The notes under the pieces: generated by a model | What the model was told of the DNA's origin: nothing | What the model saw: the letters and a program-made list of their open reading frames with translations, nothing else | The model's database searches: none | From: an uncultured Sphingomonas sp. | GTDB lineage: Bacteria; Pseudomonadota; Alphaproteobacteria; Sphingomonadales; Sphingomonadaceae | DNA: 64,000 nt | Direction of reading: 5' to 3' | NCBI GenBank assembly: GCA_913775795.1 | Contig: CAJYLT010000083.1 | Location: 62,001 to 126,000 of the forward strand | In this document: positions 1 to 11,200 of the stretch, piece by piece | Position numbering within the stretch: position 1 is the stretch's first letter | Layout of the letters: each line of letters starts with the position of its first letter | Made by a program: the position numbers and the translations under genes

Positions 1-200
1 CGCTCGAGCGCTCGAGCGCCAGCAGCGAGGCGACCGCGGGCCTCATGTGCACCGCGATCGTCGGCGGTGCGATCCTGCCGCTGGCGGTGGGATCGCTGGC
101 GGATGTCGCAGGCTATGCCGCGGCGATGCTGGTGCCGGCGGCCTGCTATGTCGCCCTTTGCGTTTTTGCCTTTGCGGCGGGACGGGTTGCCGCGCGTTGA
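1..200 (+). CDS. C-terminal end of a sugar MFS transporter (FucP-like), 5' end outside window
   Basis: Open frame LERSSASSEATAGLMCTAIVGGAILPLAVGSLADVAGYAAAMLVPAACYVALCVFAFAAGRVAAR* ending at 200; hydrophobic helices typical of FucP-type MFS C-terminus. Confidence 0.7.
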   Translation, partial: LERSSASSEATAGLMCTAIVGGAILPLAVGSLADVAGYAAAMLVPAACYVALCVFAFAAGRVAAR

Positions 201-258
201 GCGGTTGATTGTTATCGCGGAAAGCGCATGCTCCGGGTCGGCGGGCAAAGGATGGCGA

Positions 259-1464
259 ATGGACGGACGTGAGCGATCGGCGTTGCTGGCGGGGGCCAAT
301 ATCGAACATGCCGGTCAGCACAACCAGCGCGTCGTCCTGCATGCCATCCGCGTCAACGGCACCGTCACCCGCGCCGACATCGCCGCGGTCACCGGGCTGA
401 CGCACGCGACGGTCACGAACATCACCAACCGGCTGCTCGACGACGGCCTGCTCGCCCGCGCCGGCCAGCGGCGCGGTGCGCGCGGGCAGCCGGCGATGCG
501 GCTGACGATCAATCCGGCGGGGGCCTGCTCCATCGGGGTCAATGTGGATCGCGACCACCTGACGCTGGTCGCGGTCGATTTCGGCGGCGCGGTGCGCGCG
601 CGGATCAGCCGCGACATGGCGTTCCCGATGCCCGCCGACGTGCGCGCCTTCTATCGCGAGGAAGTCGACCGGTTGCTGGCGGTCGCGGGGATCGGGCGCG
701 ATCAGGTGGCGGGCGTCGGCGTCGCGCTGCCCGACCAGATCGGCGAGGTCGAGCTGCCCGGACGTCCCGCGGGCTATGGCGAATGGGCCGATACCGACGT
801 GGCGTCGCTGTTCGCCGAGCCTCATCCGCTGCGCGTCTGGGTCGAGAACGACGCCGCCGCCGCCGCGATCGGTGAGATGCAGTTCGGTCTGGGCCAGCGA
901 TACGGCAGCTTCTTCTACCTCCTCGTCACCTATGCGCTGGGTGGCGGGCTGGTCGTCAATTCGCTCTACGATCGCGGAGCGAACGGGCGGTCGGGCGAGA
1001 TCGGCTTCCTGATGGTCGACGACGGGACGGGGCGGCAGGTGCCGCTTCAGAACCTCGTCTCGCTCGCTGGCCTCGCCCGCCGGTTCGAGGCGGCGGGGCT
1101 GGAGGGGGCGAGCGTGCGGTCCCCCGATCAGGCGAACCCGGCGATTGCGCGCGAGGTGCAGGCCTGGGTCGAGCAATCGGCACGCGCGCTGGTCCAGCCG
1201 CTGATCGCGGTCAACTGCCTGATCGATCCCGAAACGGTGCTGATCGGCGGGCGGCTGCCGGTGCCGATCGTCGACCAATTGGCGCAGCGGACCAACGCGC
1301 TCCTTCGCATCCATGGCCGCAACGCGCCTGTGCTGGCGCCGGTACAGGCAGCGGCGCAGGCGGAGGATGCGGCGGCGGTCGGCGCGGCGCTGTTGCCGTT
1401 CGAGGATCTGTTGCTTCCCGCCGATGCGGGCGCGGCAAGGCGGGCATCGCTGATCGCGGCGTGA
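259..1464 (+). CDS. ROK-family transcriptional regulator (NagC/XylR-like)
   Basis: N-terminal HTH (VTRADIAAVTGLTHATVTNITNRLLDDGLL) followed by ROK fold; start placed at ATG 259 rather than ORF start 67. Confidence 0.88.
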   Translation: MDGRERSALLAGANIEHAGQHNQRVVLHAIRVNGTVTRADIAAVTGLTHATVTNITNRLLDDGLLARAGQRRGARGQPAMRLTINPAGACSIGVNVDRDHLTLVAVDFGGAVRARISRDMAFPMPADVRAFYREEVDRLLAVAGIGRDQVAGVGVALPDQIGEVELPGRPAGYGEWADTDVASLFAEPHPLRVWVENDAAAAAIGEMQFGLGQRYGSFFYLLVTYALGGGLVVNSLYDRGANGRSGEIGFLMVDDGTGRQVPLQNLVSLAGLARRFEAAGLEGASVRSPDQANPAIAREVQAWVEQSARALVQPLIAVNCLIDPETVLIGGRLPVPIVDQLAQRTNALLRIHGRNAPVLAPVQAAAQAEDAAAVGAALLPFEDLLLPADAGAARRASLIAA

Positions 1465-1570
1465 CCCAATTACAAAATCAATTTTCACTTTTCGATTGAG
1501 CCTTTCCGACGCTCGGCTATGACTTGCATCCGATGCGCGGCGCAAAGCCGTGCGACGGGGAGGGGTGAGA

Positions 1571-2509
1571 ATGGCGGGATCGGTCGCGTCGCTGCGGGCG
1601 GCGACTTCGATCATGGCGGACGGCGGCACGCGGATCGCGGGCGTCGAGCTTGGCGGGACGAAATGCGTCTGCACGCTGGCGACCGAGGATGGCGCGATTC
1701 TCGACCAGGCGACGGTGCCGACGACGACCCCGGCTGTGACGCTGGGCGCGATCGAGCGGACGCTGGATGGCTGGCGGCAGGCGCCGGGGTTCGGCGCGCT
1801 CGGCATTGCGTCGTTCGGGCCGGTGCGGCTCGATCCGGCGGCGGCCGACTGGGGCTATATCACCTCGACGAGCAAGCCCGGCTGGCAGCAGACCGATGTC
1901 GGCGCGCGGCTGCGCGACCGCTACGGTGTGCCGACCGCGTTCGACACCGACGTCAACGGCGCCGCGCTGGCAGAGGCGCGGTGGGGCGCGGCGAGGGGCC
2001 TGAGCGACTTCGCCTATGTGACGCTCGGCACTGGCGTCGGCGTGGGACTGGTCGTGCATGGCCGGCCGACGCGCGGGATCGGGCATTGCGAGATCGGGCA
2101 TATGCGCGTCGCCCGACTGGCGGGCGACCACTGGCCAGGAAGCTGTCCGTTCCACGGCGATTGCGTCGAGGGCCTCGCCTCCGGCACCGCGATCGCGGCG
2201 CGGCTGGGTGACCTGCCGGTCGCCAGCGTCGGTTCGGACCATGCCGTATGGGATGGCGTGGTCGAGACGGTGGCGCAGCTTTGCCAGGCAGTGGTGCTGG
2301 CGACCGGCGCGGCCCGCATCCTGATCGGCGGCGGGGTCGCCAATGGCCAGCCGTTCCTGTTGCCGCGCATCGAGGTGCGGCTCCGGGCGATCATCGCGGG
2401 CTATGTCGAGCTGCCGCCCGAGCCGTTCGTGACCGCCCCCGCGCTGGGCGACGGGGCGGGGCCGCTGGGGCCGATCGCGATGGCGGCGGCGATGCTCGAA
2501 ACCGCTTGA
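1571..2509 (+). CDS. ROK-family sugar kinase (fructokinase-like)
   Basis: IAGVELGGTKC phosphate motif, CPFHGDCVEGLASG zinc-type motif (C-H-C-C) of bacterial fructokinases; start could be 1571 or 1613. Confidence 0.85.
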   Translation: MAGSVASLRAATSIMADGGTRIAGVELGGTKCVCTLATEDGAILDQATVPTTTPAVTLGAIERTLDGWRQAPGFGALGIASFGPVRLDPAAADWGYITSTSKPGWQQTDVGARLRDRYGVPTAFDTDVNGAALAEARWGAARGLSDFAYVTLGTGVGVGLVVHGRPTRGIGHCEIGHMRVARLAGDHWPGSCPFHGDCVEGLASGTAIAARLGDLPVASVGSDHAVWDGVVETVAQLCQAVVLATGAARILIGGGVANGQPFLLPRIEVRLRAIIAGYVELPPEPFVTAPALGDGAGPLGPIAMAAAMLETA

Positions 2510-2579
2510 TCGCTGCTGAGGCATTTCGCACAACCGTACCAATCATAAAAACGATCGAATAAAGGGAGGCTGCTGGCCG

Positions 2580-5500
2580 ATGAGCATGTTCTCGAAGCTT
2601 CTGCTTGCCGGGGCGGCGCTGCTGCCGCTTGCCGCGACCGCGCAGCAGGTCGCGGGGCCGACCAATGTCGGGCCGTACAATGCGGCATTCCTGGAGGGCG
2701 GGATCGGCATCGACCGACCACTGGAGCGCGCCGAGGCGCTGGTCGCGTTGGGTGCGCCCTATACCATCTCGGCGTGGGTGAAGCCCGAGGCGCGCCAGCC
2801 GGGCGAGGCGGTGCTGGTGGCGCTCGGCGATCCCAAGGGGGCGTGCCGGTGCCTATCGCTCGACGACGGGCGGCTCAGCCTGCGCGACGGCGATGCCCGC
2901 GTGTCGGCGCGAACCCCGATCGCGGCGGGGCGCTGGACGCACGTCGCGGCGGTATCGGACGGATCGACCGTCACGCTCTACATCGACGGCAAGCGCGCGG
3001 GCGGCGGCCCGGCCAAGGCCGCGGCGGTGGCTCCGAAGATCGCCATCGCGCCGCCGGGCGCCCGCCACTTCGGCGGCACGCTGATCGAGGCGAAGGTGAC
3101 GCCGGGGGCGATGCCTGTGCAGGGCGTGGCGGCGCTGGTCGCCGCGCGGCCGCAATTCGATCTGGTGCAGGTCTGGCACGTCGGCGTCGGCTGGGAATGG
3201 CAGAAGCAGGCGAACACCGGCTATTGGCGCCAGCAGGACCCCTGGACGCTACCGCAGTCGAAGGTCGCCTATAGCCAGCCCGTCGCCAAGCCGGTGCCGA
3301 ACCGGCCCGCGCTCGAGCCGACGGGCGCGGGGCGGTGGCAGGTCAATGGCTGGCAACTCGCGCCCGCGCCGGAGGTGAAGGACGGCGGCGCGGCGCTGTC
3401 GCGGCCGGGCGGCTCGGTCAAGGGCTGGGTGGCAGCGACGGTGCCGGGCACGGTGCTCCAGACGCTGGTCGATCGCGGCGTCTATCCCGACCCCTATTAC
3501 GGGCTCAACAACCTTAAGATCCCCGAGAGCCTCGCGCGGCAGGATTACTGGTATCGCACGTCGTTCACCGTGCCGGCGGAAGCGGCGGGCAAGCGCACGA
3601 CGCTAGTCTTCGGCGGCATCAACTATGCCGCCGAGATGTGGGTGAACGGGCAGCGTCTGGGCGATACCACGGGCGCGTTCATCCGCGGGCAGTTCGATTT
3701 CGTGCCGGTCGCGGGCGAGAACGTGATCGCCGTCCTCGTCTCGCCGCCGCCGCATCCCGGCATCCCGCACGAACAGTCGATCGCCGCGGGCGTGGGTGAG
3801 AATGGCGGCCAGCTGGCGATCGACGGCCCGACCTTCGTCGCGACCGAGGGGTGGGATTGGATCCCCGGTATCCGTGACCGCAATACCGGGATGTGGCGCC
3901 CGGTCGAGCTGGTCGCACATGGCGACGTGCGCATCCTCGACCCGCAGATCGTCACCGACCTGCCGCTGCCGCGCACCGACAGTGCCGACGTGTATCTCAA
4001 CGTCCCCGTTCGCAACGAATCGACCGCGGCCAAAGCGGTGACCGTGCGCGCGAGGTTCGAGGGCGTGTCGGTCGAAAAGACCGCGACGATCGCCCCCGGC
4101 GACGCCGTGGTCCGCTTCACTCCCGCCGAGTTCGCGCAGCTTCGCGTGCGCAACCCGCGGCTGTGGTGGCCGAACGGCTATGGCGCCCCCGCACTCTACG
4201 GCATCGCGTTCGAGGCGGTGGTCGATGGCGCGGTGTCCGACACGCACAAGGACCGTTTCGGCATTCGCGAGGTGAGCTACGACCTGTCGCTGTTCGACCG
4301 GGCGGGCAAGTTGCGCCGGGTCAATGTGCAGACCACCGATGGCGGGCTGAAGCGCACCAAGCTGATCGACGTGACGCATGCGGCCATCAAGCAGAGCCCG
4401 ACCGGCTGGGCCGAATCGCTGACCGCCGCGGGCGAGAGCTCGCCTGCCGTCACCGCGATCGGCGACGACCTGCCCGAGCCGCACCTGACGATCCGCGTCA
4501 ACGGCGTGCGCATCGCCGCGCGCGGCGGCAACTGGGGCATGGACGACGCGATGAAGCGCGTCAGCTACGACTGGCTGAAACCCTTCTTCCGCCTTCAGAA
4601 GGAGGCGAACATGAACGTCATCCGCAACTGGATGGGCAACAACAGCGAGGAGGAGTTCTACGATCTTGCCGACGAGAACGGCATGATGGTGCTCAACGAC
4701 TTCTGGCAGTCGACGCAGAACTTCCAGGTGGAGCCGCAGGATCCCGAGCTGTTCCTGAAGAACGCGCGCGACACGATCGCGCGCTATCGCAACCACCCCT
4801 CGATCATCCTGTGGTTCGGGCGGAACGAGGGCGTGCCGTACCCTGCGCTGAACGAGGGGCTGGACGATGCCGTCTTCGACCTTGACGGGACGCGCTGGTT
4901 CACGGGCAGCTCGAACGTCGTGAACCTGCAGGGGTCGGGGCCGTACAACTACCGCCCGCCCGCCGGCTATTTCACCGACCTCGCCACCGGCTTCTCGGTC
5001 GAGACGGGGACGCCGTCGCTGTCGACGCTGGAGTCGGTACGGAGTTATGTGCCTGAGGCGGATCGCTGGCCGCTGTCCGACGTGCTTGCCTATCACGACT
5101 GGCATTTCGCCGGGAATGGCGACACCAAGACGTTCATGCAGACGCTCGGCACGATGTTCGGCCCGGCGACCAGCTTCGAGGATTTCGAGCGCAAGGCGCA
5201 GATGATGAACCTCGAGACGCACAAGGCGATGTACGAGGGGTTCCTGGGTCATCTGTGGACCAAGAACAGCGGGCGGCTCCTGTGGATGACGCATCCTGCC
5301 TGGCCATCGAATGCGTGGCAGATCTATTCATGGGATTACGACACGCACGCCGCCTATTACGGGGCGAAGAAGGCGACGCAGCCGCTGCATGTCCAGCTCA
5401 ATCTGCCGGGCAACGAGCTGGTCGTGCTCAACACGACGCAAAACGATGCGCGGGGGCTGTCGGTGCGGACGCGCGTCGTCGGGCTCGACAATCGCCAGCT

Positions 5501-5993
5501 GTTCGCGCGGGAGGACAAGCTCGACGCGCTCGCCAACCGCGCGACGCCGCTCAAGCCGGTGCCGCTGGGCCAGTTGTTCGCGGCCAATCCAATGGTGCTG
5601 GTGAAGCTCGAGTTGGTGGACGCCGGCGGCAAGGTCGTCGCCGACAATTTCTACTGGCGCGGCGCGAGCGAGGCTTCGTACCAGGCTCTCAACACGATGG
5701 GCGCGGCGACGGTCGAGGCGGTGGGGGCGGCGCCGACCACCGAGTGTGAGGACCGCGCGATCGCGGTCACGCTGACCAATCGCGGCGCGGTGCCTGCGCT
5801 CAACGCCAAGCTGACGCTGACCGACGACAAGGGCGCGCGCATCCTGCCAGCCTATTACAGCGACAATTACGTCGCGCTGCTGCCGGGCGAGAGCCGGACG
5901 ATCACCGTCCGCTATCCCGCGAGCGTGGCGGCCGCCCCGCGCCTGTCGCTGCGCGGCTGGAACGTGGTCGAGGCGGGGGTAGCGATCCGGTGA
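2580..5993 (+). CDS. Secreted glycoside hydrolase family 2 protein with N-terminal LamG/concanavalin-like domain
   Basis: Signal peptide; LamG-like YTISAWVKPE...WTHVAAVSDGSTVTLYIDGKRAGG; GH2 features (sugar-binding domain, NVIRNWMGNNSEEEFYDLADENGMMVLNDFW, ILWFGRNEG). Confidence 0.88.
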   Translation: MSMFSKLLLAGAALLPLAATAQQVAGPTNVGPYNAAFLEGGIGIDRPLERAEALVALGAPYTISAWVKPEARQPGEAVLVALGDPKGACRCLSLDDGRLSLRDGDARVSARTPIAAGRWTHVAAVSDGSTVTLYIDGKRAGGGPAKAAAVAPKIAIAPPGARHFGGTLIEAKVTPGAMPVQGVAALVAARPQFDLVQVWHVGVGWEWQKQANTGYWRQQDPWTLPQSKVAYSQPVAKPVPNRPALEPTGAGRWQVNGWQLAPAPEVKDGGAALSRPGGSVKGWVAATVPGTVLQTLVDRGVYPDPYYGLNNLKIPESLARQDYWYRTSFTVPAEAAGKRTTLVFGGINYAAEMWVNGQRLGDTTGAFIRGQFDFVPVAGENVIAVLVSPPPHPGIPHEQSIAAGVGENGGQLAIDGPTFVATEGWDWIPGIRDRNTGMWRPVELVAHGDVRILDPQIVTDLPLPRTDSADVYLNVPVRNESTAAKAVTVRARFEGVSVEKTATIAPGDAVVRFTPAEFAQLRVRNPRLWWPNGYGAPALYGIAFEAVVDGAVSDTHKDRFGIREVSYDLSLFDRAGKLRRVNVQTTDGGLKRTKLIDVTHAAIKQSPTGWAESLTAAGESSPAVTAIGDDLPEPHLTIRVNGVRIAARGGNWGMDDAMKRVSYDWLKPFFRLQKEANMNVIRNWMGNNSEEEFYDLADENGMMVLNDFWQSTQNFQVEPQDPELFLKNARDTIARYRNHPSIILWFGRNEGVPYPALNEGLDDAVFDLDGTRWFTGSSNVVNLQGSGPYNYRPPAGYFTDLATGFSVETGTPSLSTLESVRSYVPEADRWPLSDVLAYHDWHFAGNGDTKTFMQTLGTMFGPATSFEDFERKAQMMNLETHKAMYEGFLGHLWTKNSGRLLWMTHPAWPSNAWQIYSWDYDTHAAYYGAKKATQPLHVQLNLPGNELVVLNTTQNDARGLSVRTRVVGLDNRQLFAREDKLDALANRATPLKPVPLGQLFAANPMVLVKLELVDAGGKVVADNFYWRGASEASYQALNTMGAATVEAVGAAPTTECEDRAIAVTLTNRGAVPALNAKLTLTDDKGARILPAYYSDNYVALLPGESRTITVRYPASVAAAPRLSLRGWNVVEAGVAIR

Positions 5994-7447
5994 GGCGGTT
6001 TCTCGCGCTCCTGCTCGTGCCATTGACGGTCGCGGCGGCCGATCCACCCGTCGTCGCGGTGACGGGCGGGCAGGTCGCGGGAAGCGTGGAGGCCGACCGC
6101 CTCGTCTTTCGCGGTATCCGCTATGCCGCGCCGCCGCTCGGCGACCGGCGGTGGCGTGCGCCTGCGCCGGTCGAGCCGTGGCGCGGGGTGGCGGATGCAA
6201 CCCGGCCCGCGCCCGCCTGCCTTCAGAACGATTATGGCTGGAACCGGCCGAACCATGTGTTCGCGAGCGAGGATTGCCTGACGCTGGAAGTCGCCACGCC
6301 GGCGCTCACCGGCAAGCGGCCGGTGTTCGTGTGGATCCACGGCGGCAGCAACCGCGCCGGATCGGGCGCGGGGATGGGCGGCACGCCGATGGTGGCCAAG
6401 GACATCGTCGTCGTGTCGATGCAGTACCGGCTCGGCATCTTCGGCTTCCTCGCGCATCGCGGCGCGGTCGAGGGCGGCCATGCGGGCAATTACGGGCTGA
6501 TGGACCAGATCGCGGCGCTCAAATGGGTGCAGGCGAACATCGCCCGCTTCGGCGGCGATCCCGCGCGCGTGACGATCGCGGGTGAGAGTGCGGGCGGGCA
6601 GGACGTCGGGCTGCTCGTCGCAAGCCCGGCGGCGCGGGGGCTGTTCGCAAAGGCGGTGATGCAGTCGGGGACGCCCAATTTCGGGCTGCCGCCGCGGCCG
6701 CTCGGCGAAGCGTTGCGGCTCGGGGATCAGGTCGATGCCGCGCTCGGCACCGACGGGTCGATCGGCGCGCTGCGGGCGGCATCCGCCAATGCGCTGCTGG
6801 CGGCGGACCTGAAGCTGCACGACGCGGCGCTCACCGCCGACGACTACATGTGGCTGAGGACGACGATCGACGGCGCGGTGATCCCCGCCGATCCGGTGCG
6901 GCTGATGGCCGAGGCGCCGCCGCGTCCCGCGATCGTCGGCTCCAATCGCTTCGAGCTCGACCTGCCCGGCGGGCGGCCGGCGCGCGATGCGTTCGTGGCG
7001 CTGAGCTTCGGCGCGAACGAAGAAGCGGCGCGTGCCTTTTTCGGTCTCGGCAGGCCCGATCCCGCCGCCGATCCGCGGACGGGAACGATCGACCAGCAGA
7101 TCGCGACCGACGCCACGTTCCGTTGCCCCGCGGGTCGGATGGCGATGGCAATGGCGGCCAAGGGCGCGCCGGTCTGGCGCTACGACTTCGACGTGTCGGC
7201 GGATGGCGGACGGACGGCGCATGCGGTCGATGTCGGCTATTTCTGGGGCGCCGCCAAAGCGGGCGGATTGTCGCTGCTCGACTATTGGGCGAACTTTGCG
7301 AAAAGCGGCGATCCCAATGGCGGCGGTCTGCCGGCATGGCCGCGCTTTGAGGTGGGTGCGCAGCGGCATATCGTGTTCGGAAACGGGGGCGTCACCACCG
7401 GCGCGCGCCTTCGCGAGCCCATCTGCCGGTTGACGGAGGCCCTGTGA
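5990..7447 (+). CDS. Carboxylesterase (type B family), secreted
   Basis: GESAGG nucleophile elbow, EDCLTLEV and VWIHGGSNRAGSG oxyanion motif; 4-bp overlap with upstream gene. Confidence 0.9.
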   Translation: MRRFLALLLVPLTVAAADPPVVAVTGGQVAGSVEADRLVFRGIRYAAPPLGDRRWRAPAPVEPWRGVADATRPAPACLQNDYGWNRPNHVFASEDCLTLEVATPALTGKRPVFVWIHGGSNRAGSGAGMGGTPMVAKDIVVVSMQYRLGIFGFLAHRGAVEGGHAGNYGLMDQIAALKWVQANIARFGGDPARVTIAGESAGGQDVGLLVASPAARGLFAKAVMQSGTPNFGLPPRPLGEALRLGDQVDAALGTDGSIGALRAASANALLAADLKLHDAALTADDYMWLRTTIDGAVIPADPVRLMAEAPPRPAIVGSNRFELDLPGGRPARDAFVALSFGANEEAARAFFGLGRPDPAADPRTGTIDQQIATDATFRCPAGRMAMAMAAKGAPVWRYDFDVSADGGRTAHAVDVGYFWGAAKAGGLSLLDYWANFAKSGDPNGGGLPAWPRFEVGAQRHIVFGNGGVTTGARLREPICRLTEAL

Positions 7448-8151
7448 TGAACCGACGCCAGCTTTTCGCCGCGGGGGCGCTGCTGCCGCTGATCCCCGCC
7501 GTTGCACGCGCGGACGATGCCGCCGACCGCCGCCTGCGCGAGGATTGGGCATGGCTCGGCCGCTACGCCAAGGAGAATGCGGCGCTCAAGGCGCGGGGCG
7601 CAAAGACGGGCATCGTCTTCATGGGCGATTCGATCACGCAGGGGTGGCGCGAGAAGCGGCCGGACTTTTTCCGAGAGGGGCGCGTCGGGCGTGGGATCAG
7701 CGGACAGACGACGCCGCAGATGCTGGTGCGGATGATGGCCGACGTGATCGCGCTGAAGCCCCGCGCGGTGCACATCATGGCGGGGACCAACGACATCGCC
7801 GGCAATACCGGGCCGATGACGCGCCAGCAAAGCTTCGACAATCTCGCCGCGATGGCGACGCTGGCGCGCGCCAACGGCATCGCGGTGATCCTGGCGAACG
7901 TGCCGCCCGCCTCCTCCTTTCCGTGGCGGCCGGGGCTGGAGACGATCGGCCCGATCGCCGAGATCAATCGCTGGATCGCGGATTATGCGCGAGAGACGCG
8001 GGCGACCCATGTCGATTACGGCCCGGCGCTGAGCGACGGGCGCGGCGGCATTCCGAAGGCGCTTGCCTATGACGGGGTCCATCCGACGCCAGAGGGCTAT
8101 GCCGCGATGGAGCGGGTGCTGTTGCCGATCCTGGCCAAGCGCGGGCTTTGA
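7444..8151 (+). CDS. SGNH/GDSL-family hydrolase
   Basis: GDSITQGW block I, GTNDIAGN block III, DGVHPT block V; ATGA overlap with esterase. Confidence 0.9.
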   Translation: MMNRRQLFAAGALLPLIPAVARADDAADRRLREDWAWLGRYAKENAALKARGAKTGIVFMGDSITQGWREKRPDFFREGRVGRGISGQTTPQMLVRMMADVIALKPRAVHIMAGTNDIAGNTGPMTRQQSFDNLAAMATLARANGIAVILANVPPASSFPWRPGLETIGPIAEINRWIADYARETRATHVDYGPALSDGRGGIPKALAYDGVHPTPEGYAAMERVLLPILAKRGL

Positions 8152-8218
8152 GTCCGACTTAATCCAAAAATAATGCTTTTTGTCATCGCTTCCGCGCGCG
8201 TCTTGTGCGGGTTGGCGC

Positions 8219-8248
8219 TTGACAGGCCGACGTTTCACGTCAGATAAA
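8219..8248 (+). promoter_or_regulatory. Candidate sigma-70-type promoter of TonB-dependent receptor with internal dyad GACGTttcACGTC
   Basis: TTGACA (8219-8224), 18-bp spacer, GATAAA (8243-8248); perfect 5-3-5 dyad at 8229-8241 inside the spacer. Confidence 0.45.
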
Positions 8249-8299
8249 CAAATCGATTTTATTAAAGGCGCGTTAGTCGCCGAAATCCGGGAGAAGGTG

Positions 8300-11200
8300 A
8301 TGAAGGGGATGACCGTTCGCCAGACGTTGCTGCTCGCAACGTCGGGATTTGCCATGCTGGCGACGCCGGCATTCGCACAGGAAACGCCGCCCGCCGGCGA
8401 TCCGGCCGCCGCCGCCGATCAGGTCGGCACCGAGGACGAGATCATCGTCACCGGCATCCGCGCCGCACAGGCGCGCGCGATCGACGTGAAACGCAATGCA
8501 TCGAGCGTGGTCGAGGCGATCAGCGCGCAGGACATCGGCAAGCTGCCCGACGTCACCATCTCCGATTCGCTCCAGCGTATCTCCGGCGTCCAGATCCGCC
8601 GCGAGGCGGGCGAGGGCGGCGCGATCAACATCCGCGGCCTGCCACAGGTCAACACGCTGATGAACGGCGAGCAGTTCCTGGGCGCCAATTCGGTGACCAC
8701 GGTCCAGCCGAACTTCAACGACATCCCCTCTCAGCTCTTCTCGGGCGCGACGGTGTTCAAGTCGCCGACCGCCTCGCTCCAGCAGGCGGGCCTGTCGGGC
8801 ACCGTCGACCTGCTGACGCGCCGTCCGTTCGACCTGAAGCAGGGCCTGACGATCGCGGGCGCGGCAGAGGCGCAGTATGGCGACAAGGTCAAGAAGTGGA
8901 ACCCGTCGTTCAACGGGTTGATCGCGTACAATAGCGGCCGGGTCGGCCTGCTCGTGTCGGCGGCGTACAGCGACCTCACGCTCTCCAACAGCTATCGCGG
9001 CATCCAGGATTACGGCGTGGCGCTGCGCAACGAGGGCGGCAGCGCGACCAACCAGGGCGACTTCGCGACGGGCAATTACCGCCGCGATGCCGCGGGGAAC
9101 ATCCTCTACGACACCTCGCCCAACACCGACAACAATCCGGCGACGTCGTGCATCGTCCCGTCCGCGGCGACCAGTGTGGTGCCCGCGATCGGCGGCACGC
9201 GCTGTGCGCCGCTGACCGCCAGCCGCGGCACCCCGGTGCGCAACGCCGCGGGCGCGATCGTCGGCTACGACGTCAATGGCGACGGCGATGCCAACGACAC
9301 TTTCATCACCCCGCAATCGCACACCGCCTGGAACCGCATCACCAGCCGCGAGCGCTTCGGCGCCAATGCCTCGCTTCAGATCGAGCTCAGCGACGCGGTG
9401 AAGCTGACCGCCGACGGCTTCTACACGCGCCAGACGCAGTATGACCGGACCGCGGGTTTCCAGTTCCAGATGGTCGACTGGCAGTCGGCGCCGTATCTGC
9501 CCACCAATTCGCGCGATACCGGCGCGGTGGTCGGCGGCTACAACCTCAATACCGTCCAGACCTACAGCTACGACCTGGCGAACTTCGACAGCTATGCAGA
9601 GACGTTCCGCATCAAGTCGGAATCGCAGAACTACAACCTGCAGCTCGACTGGGACAACGACACCAACTTCAAGGCGACGCTGCGCGGCGTCTATGGCAAG
9701 GCGAGCCGCAAGAGCGATCAGAGCTATGCCCAGTTCAGCCTGACCGACGGCTATCAATGGGCCTATGAGGGCGTCGGAAATTATCCGGCCTCGGTCGGCG
9801 GCGACCGGCGGTTCAACCCGACCGGCTACCGCGTCTACAGCCAGAAGGCGACGGTCGACTATTCGTCGGGCGCGCCGGTGTTCGGCTTCTCCGACGCGTT
9901 CCTCAATCAGGTGCAGGACGTCAGCCGCTATGGCCTGAAGACGATCTCTTCGGAAAACAACGTCTATCAGGACGGCGATCTGTGGGCGGTGCGCGGCGAT
10001 GCCGAGTGGAAGGCGAACGACGCGGTGACGCTCAAGTTCGGCGCCCGTTACGGCGAGCGGTCGGTCGAGCAGTTCACCTTCGAGCGCGTCTCGCCCTTCT
10101 ATGCCGGCAATCGCGACAACGCGGCCAATCCGGCGGCGGGGTGCCTGGTCAAGTGGAAGGCGTTCGACGTCAACCTGAACGACGGCGCGTGCCAGGTGCG
10201 CGACGCGGCGGGCGTCCCCTACACCGCGGGCCTGACGCGGCAGGGCAACGATCCGGTTTTTGCGGGCCTCTTGAAGCAGTACAGCCTGCCCGCCTCGGGC
10301 GCGCCGAGCATCTATGTCCTCGATCCCAAGGCGATGGACGACAGCGAGGCGTTCCAGAACAAATTCTACCCGGGCAGCATCAACAATGTGAACCCGGCGG
10401 ACTCGTTCGGCATCAACCTTCAGCAGATCTCGGGCTATATTCAGGTCGACGGCGAGGGCGAGCTGTTCGGGATGCCCGTGCGCGCCAATGGCGGCGTGCG
10501 GATCGTCAACACCCGGTTCCAAGTGCGCCAGAACGTGGTCGGCGCGCCGCAGCCTTACGGCGTCTCGGGCGTCGACGGCGGCGACGTGACGGTGGAGCGC
10601 AACTTCACCGATTTCCTCCCTGCCTTCAACGTCGCGTTCGACATCACCGACAAGCTTCGCCTGCGCGGTGCCTATTCGAAGACGATGACGCTGCTCGACT
10701 TCCTCCAGTGGGGCGGCGGGCTCAACATCAACTACGCGATCCAGACCAATCCGGGCGGCGGCGCGCCGATCTTTGCCGCGACGGGCGCCAATTCGCGCGG
10801 CAACCCGCAGCTCGATCCGTGGCGGTCTGACAATGTCGAGGCGAGCCTCGAATACTATACCGGCCGGTCCAGCCTGATCGCGGTCGGCGCCTATTATCTG
10901 TCGGTCGAAAGCTTCATCGAGAATGCGACGATCAACCGGAATGACATCCCCGACAATGACGGCGTGATCCGCCGCAGCGTGCCGGTGAACACGATCGTTC
11001 AGGGTGCGGGCGGGACGCTGAAGGGTCTCGAGGTCTCTGCGCGCCAGTCGCTGGCCGATTACGGCGTCGACGGGTTCTTCGGAGGCTTCGGCGTGGACGC
11101 GAACTACACGCTGTCGCTGGGCGATACCGGCCGCACCGACCTCGCTGGCAACAAGCAGCCGTTCCAGGATAACTCCAAGCATCAGGCGAACGTCGCGCTC

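Noticed and set aside
2540-2575. Shared ROK operator motif upstream of GH2 and TonB receptor (ATWAAAGG)
   Set aside because: The shared bases largely coincide with ribosome-binding sites, so similarity is not good evidence for an operator.
3603-5294. 563-aa minus-strand ORF inside the GH2 gene
   Set aside because: His/Arg/Val-rich mirror frame of a conserved glycosidase; codon-bias artefact.
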